Assembly: GCA_003254905.1 (NCBI GenBank)
Contig: QANU01012846.1
Location: 895,345 to 959,344 of the forward strand
From: Nissolia schottii
Taxonomy: Eukaryota; Streptophyta; Magnoliopsida; Fabales; Fabaceae
DNA length: 64,000 nt
Reading direction: 5' to 3'
In this document: piece by piece, positions 59,328 to 64,000 of the stretch
Numbering within the stretch: the stretch's first letter is position 1
How the letters are laid out: every line of letters begins with the position of its first letter
The notes under the pieces: generated by a model
What the model saw: the letters and a program-made list of their open reading frames with translations, nothing else
Told to the model about the DNA's origin: nothing
Database searches by the model: none
Translations under genes and position numbers: made by a program

Positions 59328-59507
59328 GAAGAAAAACAACACATGTATTGAAACACAATCAATAGTAATCAATAGTAATAAACATAATAAATGGATTCCA
59401 TTAATTCCTCACATTGACCCCTAATTTCTCTCACGCTGTACAGCTCATTGCAACAACTACTTCCCAGCATTAAAACCCAATTCCTCCTCAAATTTCTCCG
59501 AGGCACG
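58691..59507. other. Intergenic region with simple repeats
   Basis: No gene seen. Poly(A) near 59134-59155 and a (TA)n(GA)n microsatellite at about 59289-59327. Confidence 0.55.
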
Positions 59508-59853
59508 CCACTAACATGCTGTTACTATAGTAGGAAAAAAAAAAACATAAAATTTAAAGATAGAAAAAAAAAAGAAAAAGAAAAAGAAGATGATATCAAA
59601 CTTCATTGTAAAATGCTCGAGGGTTCTCTATAGTTTCCTTTTCAATAAGTGAAATGTATTATACATTATTCATAGATACAACAAGAAGGTAGCGTTTAGT
59701 TCTCGTAAAGGCTAACGACAGAAATATGTGTGAAAAACAAGGACAAGACAAAAAATAAAAAATAAAAAAAACCTTAAAATTGTTCATATATCTATTGTGT
59801 TGGGACAAAAAACAAAACGCTACCTAACATATAGTTTCTCTACATATGCCAAC

Positions 59854-60994
59854 TCACATGCTTTGCCATTTATGTGCAAGACTAGATAGTGCCTTCTTAG
59901 AAGAACCATTCTCACTCATTGCAAAAGCAGCATCACTCAACTCCTTCATCCTCTTCCTTATTCCCAACCCTGCGTCTCCACTTTCCATTGTCACCTCTAT
60001 AACATTGGCAATTTCGTTTCTTGTTACTATGCCATCACATTTTTTATCATCAACATACTTTGGCCACCCTGCCACCTTGAGTACGTCAGTGACCAAAATT
60101 GCATTCATCCTCCGCTCAGCAAAGAGGCTTTGCAATCAAAGGCACCCCCATAAACCACACTCTGTAGAATTGAGTTCCAACCACATAATGGCTCAAGAAC
60201 CCACCGGTTGACCCATGACCAAGCACCTCAACTTGTGGGGCCCAATTTGTAGCCACTAGGCCCTTCCCTTTGATCCTATCCAAAATGCCTGATGGCAAGT
60301 AGTTTAGTGGGTCCCCTCCTCTTGTTGTTTTCCGACAAGATTAGCTGAGCTGGCATTGTTGCTTGGCGCCCTCAAAACCCACAGGAACTTGTGTCCACTC
60401 AGTTCCAACCCAAATGCTATCTCATTGAGTTGCTCATGGGTGAGGGTCCCACCACTCCCAGAGGACACATACAACACTGAATCTGGCTCCTGATTGTCCA
60501 ACCATGTCACACACTGCAACATGTTACTACTACTGCTGCTGCGGCTGCTGAAAGGGAAACTAAACTAAAGTGCTCTAATAAGGACACATGAAAGGAAACT
60601 AAACTCTCATCAAGTTGTGGAAGGTAGAGGCAGAATGAGAAGAAAGTGGCTCCTGAGGCAAAGAAAACATAGGACAAGAGGTTGAATTCTTTGGCAACAT
60701 CAAGTGCATTAGTTGAGAATATGCTGAAAACTAGAGCAGCAAGTTGGTTTTTGCAATTTAGTGAGGCGAGTGCTTCATGAAGGCATGGAAGAGAGTGCTT
60801 CACCGTGAGTCTTATTTGAGTTGAGGTTAGAGACTTCAGAGGATGGTCCTCAACATTCACTTGGGGAAGGATGGTGAAGGATATGTTTGGAGGGAGAGCT
60901 TTCAGGATGGATTTGGTGGAAGGGGAAGGAGGGCCAAGTGTAGGAATGAGGAACTTTACATGGAAATTTTGGTGTTGGTGAATGAGATGCTTTG
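59854..60994 (-). pseudogene. UGT72-like glucosyltransferase pseudogene, 5' end cut by an LTR
   Basis: Reading leftward from 60994: HLIHQHQNFHVKFLIPTLGP, ILKALPPNISFTILPQ, LTVKHSLPCLHEALASL and AKEFNLLSYVFFASGA, then after a gap and frameshift VTWLDNQEPDSVLYVSSGSG, GLELSGHKFLWVLRAP, a damaged PSPG box (WAPQVEVLGHGSTGGFLSHY followed by VVGTQFYRV in place of the usual CGWNS...E core), GVPLIAKPL and the C-terminus ending in LAHKWQSM. The middle (about 130 residues) is missing, several frameshifts occur, and the N-terminal catalytic His segment is cut off at 60994/60995 by an LTR end. It matches UGT72 (hydroquinone/monolignol glucosyltransferase) but cannot be functional. Confidence 0.88.
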
Positions 60995-61830
60995 TGTTTA
61001 CGACTAATTTGTATAGGGAACCAGGTTACCTAAAGAGGGTGAGGAAGACGCTTTGACGGAAGCTCCAAGCGGGTTCCTTGCTTAGAGAGAGGGTGGCAGC
61101 CGGGTGTACCTGCAAAGGCACTCCGACGCTCAAGTAAGCACAGGATCAGGTAAATTCTCTAGAGAATGAATGAGTGATACATAGTAACTTTAGAGTTATG
61201 TGCTTTTATAGATGAGGGTGTGAAAATAGGATAGAGGTGTTTAAATGTTAGCTCCCTATATCTCAGGGGTAGCTCCTCTTATCTCGAGTTAGATTTGTTG
61301 TAACAGACTCGGAGGTTTCCGAGGTCGCTACTATTTCTCTTCCTGGTAAGCTTTAATGGCATACTGCGCAACCATGTATATAGTAAGTTCAGCCAACTCG
61401 GCCTAATGTCCTCAGGTCCTCAAGACCAAGTGAGACCTCATGGTTTTGGACCTCGTAGGTCCTTGTTAGACCTCGCGGGGGTTTATCCTTATAGAATTTG
61501 GACATTATAGAGTTGGACCTCATAAAGGTTGAACCTAGCAGAGTTGGACCTCGTAGAGGTTGGACGTCATAGAGCTCGAACCTTAGAGTTAGACGTCGTA
61601 GAGGTCGGACCTAGCGGGATTTGGACCTAGTAGAGGTTGGACCTCGCGAAGTTGGACCTCGCAAGAGTTAGACCTCATAGAGGTCTGACCTCACAGAGTT
61701 GGACCCCGTTGAGGTTGGACCTCACGGGAATTGGACCTCTTAGAGGTTGGACCTCGCAGAGTTAGGCCTGTGTTAGACCCTATAAAGGTTGAGGCCTTTG
61801 ACATAACTAGCCTAAGTATCTAGCATGTAA
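60995..61830 (-). mobile_element. LTR sequence in minus orientation, related to 38297-38838
   Basis: Its plus-strand left end reads TGTTTACGACTAATTTG, so the minus-strand end is ...CGTAAACA. The block 61020-61200 is the reverse complement of 38640-38820, including the TATA-like site (minus CTATAAAAG at about 61205). The other end is not certain: TGTTACAAC on the minus strand at 61314 is one candidate, but the tandem array at 61400-61800 may belong to it. A target duplication was not found. Confidence 0.6.
61400..61810. repeat. Tandem array of about 17-25 bases, core GTTGGACCTCGTAGAG
   Basis: About 18 imperfect copies of 'gttggacctcgtagag' with variations (cacagagttggacc, tagaggtctgacc). Probably an LTR-internal array. 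Confidence 0.88.
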
Positions 61831-62039
61831 TATTGCCCCCAAGCCGAGCTCGACAAATTTACCGTTGGGTGAAGGGTTTTTTCCAGTTTTATAGCCATAA
61901 ACACTTAAAGTCTTTCTCAAATCTTTGCGGAACCTGTTGCTGAATTTTGTAAACCTGTGTTTGAGTGTTTATATTTCTTAAATTTTGGTTTCTTTTCTTT
62001 TTAGTATTTTTCCACGAGTCCATTTAAGATTTTTACATG

Positions 62040-62360
62040 AGCTCGAGGTCATGCTACAAGGTTGTATTACGAGGTCATGCTTCATGAGCTCGTGCCTATT
62101 AAGGTCGTGCCTCGCAAGGCTGTGCTTCGAGGTTATGTCGCAAGGTTGCACCATGAGTTCATGCTCTGTTTCTTCGCAAGGCTTGTCGTAGGCTTAAGGT
62201 CGTGCACACGAGGTCATGTACCCCAATGCCGTGTACCCCAAGGCCATGCCTTAAGGTCGTGTACTAGGTAAAGCCGCGTACATGAGGCCATGTTGCTAAA
62301 GCTGTGAACCAAGGTAAAGTCGGGTACATGAGGTCATGTTCCTAAGGCTGTGTACCAGCA
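62040..62360. repeat. Degenerate tandem array with core AAGGTCGTG..TC
   Basis: Repeated 'gaggtcatg', 'aaggtcgtg', 'aaggctgtg' units of about 15-20 bases. Open frames here (for example 61985-62191) are by-products of the repeat. Confidence 0.75.
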
Positions 62361-62499
62361 AAGCTCATGAGCAATTTCAATGCTTTTGGCCAGTTGGAAC
62401 TCAGTTCTTCTAGCTAGGAGCGTCGAGTGTCTCCATCTCGCAAACGTTCCTGTGTTAGCTCCTCCTGTGGGAAAAGCAAAATGGGTAACTGACACAAAG

Positions 62500-63664
62500 A
62501 TTGTCGCCTATCTCTTTGTCAAATAAATTTAGAAACCAAACCAACCCAATTTAATAGGAGAATTTATGGGAATTAAGAAAAGATGAATAACAATAACTAA
62601 AACAATATCCCGCATACGGCGTTTCTGGACTAAAGATCAATTATCATTATTTTCTATATTCATTATTGATAAGAAGTGTTATTTGTTAGTTCAAATCTCT
62701 AACTAACACGCAATTGACTTGCACAACCTAATTAAATCTAATTAGTTCCCCTTAAGTTCTAAAATCCTAAGCCAATAAACCCTACAACCGTCAAAGTCTA
62801 ATAACCTAGAATCAATCCTAACCACAACATGCAATCTCTATATCGCAAATTAGGAAAGGAACAAGCATGAATAAACCTTAAGCACCGAACATCTAATTGA
62901 TCCTAATCTAAAACTATCACATGCTCATTAGGACAACTACTCCTCCATTGGTGGAGAATAAAAGCTTGTGATCAATAAATTAAATGCAAAAATTTTAGAG
63001 CTGAAAAGAACGGAAAAAAAAAACCTTAATTAATTTGACGGCGAGAAATAAATAGAGTCGTGCGAGAATCCAAAGGCGGTGACGAAAGCTTCAATGATCT
63101 TTAAAGTAAAGAGACTAGATTAATAACACTAACATCAACCTATTGCTACTGTTAAAAGAGAGAAAATAATGTAGGAAACCTAGTCTAAAAGGTGTTGTTC
63201 TCGGAATTGGAGAATTGTCACCAATTGAGGTCACCCTATGTCTAGTTATAGCTCCCTGGGGTTGGAATTAGGGTTTTGGGCATTGTATCTCGCGTGAGAC
63301 ACACCCTATTTGTCATGTATCGCGTGAGACGTATATGTGTCTCGCGCAAGACACCCTCTAGAGTGTCAATCCTTGCTCTCTACTTGCTTCAACTCGCGCG
63401 AGACACTTAAGACTCATTCAGTCTCAAGCGAGATGCTCCACTAACTCATAATTGGCTCTTTTCTTTCATTCCTTTCTCCTTCTGGCCCCCCCTTCTTACA
63501 CCAACACTCGATTACCTATGATTCTAACAACTCAAACACAAGATGTTAAACGCATAGGTTACTCGAGACAATTAAAAATCATTTAAAAATAGTGCTTAAA
63601 CTATAGTTTTCTCAATTATGCTCATAAAAGGACAATTATGAGAATATTATCAATTAGCCATCAA
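62500..63664 (-). mobile_element. Probable Athila-like LTR or flank, minus orientation
   Basis: On the minus strand a TG-start candidate, TGATGGCTAATTG, lies at 63664. The interior includes conserved-looking stretches about growth of 'ccaattagatgttcgg' type and five palindromic TCTCGCG(C/T)GAGAC-like motifs at 63285-63435. The left end is undefined. No coding sequence is recognised. Confidence 0.35.
63285..63435. repeat. Cluster of TCTCGCGNGAGAC palindromic motifs
   Basis: Five copies with small changes: tctcgcgtgagac, atcgcgtgagac, tctcgcgcaagac, ctcgcgcgagac, tctcaagcgagat. The pattern parallels the CGCTNAGCG clusters in the neighbouring LTR family but has a different core. Confidence 0.8.
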
Positions 63665-63685
63665 AATCACATAATTCTAGGCTGC

Positions 63686-64000
63686 TGATAAGTGTCCAAA
63701 ATACACAAATTTCATCATTCAAAATGACACTTATTCTCACATATTTTAAAGAATTATCTAATTAAATCTCTATGTTTTGTAGGATATTAAATATATTTTG
63801 AAGAATGGATGCAAGCATAATTTATAAAGAATAATCCCATGAAGAATGGAAAGAAAGGGCAGAATTGGAAAAAAAAGCTTAAAAGAGAAGATTCTGGACG
63901 AAGCGTCGCTCAGCGAGGAACAAATCACCGCTCAGCTCATGAGGAAGAATCGCTCAGCGATGGAACCTGTATCGCTGAGCGAAAGTACGTCGGCAGCCAC
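63686..64000 (+). mobile_element. Start of an Athila-like LTR, cut by window end
   Basis: Begins TGATAAGTGTCC and follows the solo LTR at 48639 closely (aatggatgcaa...aataatccc, then CGCTCAGCG motifs at 63905-63985). The remainder is beyond the window. Confidence 0.85.

Overview
The window is nuclear DNA from a flowering plant, most likely a papilionoid legume. The evidence is intron-containing genes with GT-AG junctions, A+T-rich intergenic DNA, many LTR-retrotransposon remnants, a tandem pair of SURNod19 genes, and LTR motifs of the kind seen in legume retroelements. The species cannot be fixed from the sequence. One 793-base assembly gap (28823-29615) and a single N (22687) are present.

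Layout. 1-13.4 kb: two copies of a duplicated unit, each with an intact SURNod19 gene on the minus strand and an isolated exon-like segment on the plus strand. Copy 1 carries a later solo LTR of about 3.2 kb. 13.4-23.2 kb: repeat-rich DNA enclosing a gene for a C1orf131/DUF4602-like nucleolar protein, whose exons are pushed about 3.2 kb apart by retroelement DNA and carry a frameshift. 25.3-27.0 kb: a complete three-exon R2R3-MYB gene of the DUO1 (male germline) type. 27.7-28.3 kb: a truncated UGT72-like pseudogene. 31.6-33.8 kb: a complete two-exon CYP51G1 sterol 14-alpha-demethylase gene, the clearest housekeeping gene here. 35.5-45.8 kb: two intact DUF247 genes on duplicated segments, with a truncated DUF247 relic between them. 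46-52.3 kb: a plant-mobile-domain (PMD) pseudogene split by a solo LTR, flanked by telomere-like arrays of opposite orientation, plus a Mutator-like transposase C-terminus and an inverted copy of the PMD 3' end. 53-61 kb: a copia-type LTR, a second copy of the 39.6-43.2 kb segment with another broken DUF247 gene, and a UGT72 pseudogene. 61-64 kb: LTR sequence with tandem and palindromic repeats.

The probably functional genes are SURNod19 x2, DUO1-like MYB, CYP51G1 and DUF247 x2. They do not form a pathway. The main theme is local duplication, gene decay and transposon insertion. The most interesting signals are a conversion-like identity tract in the SURNod19 pair, the split divergence of the two DUF247 proteins, the PMD/Mutator composite with inverted telomere-like arrays, and 11-base palindromic motifs shared by different LTR families. 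I did not find a convincing new multi-gene system.
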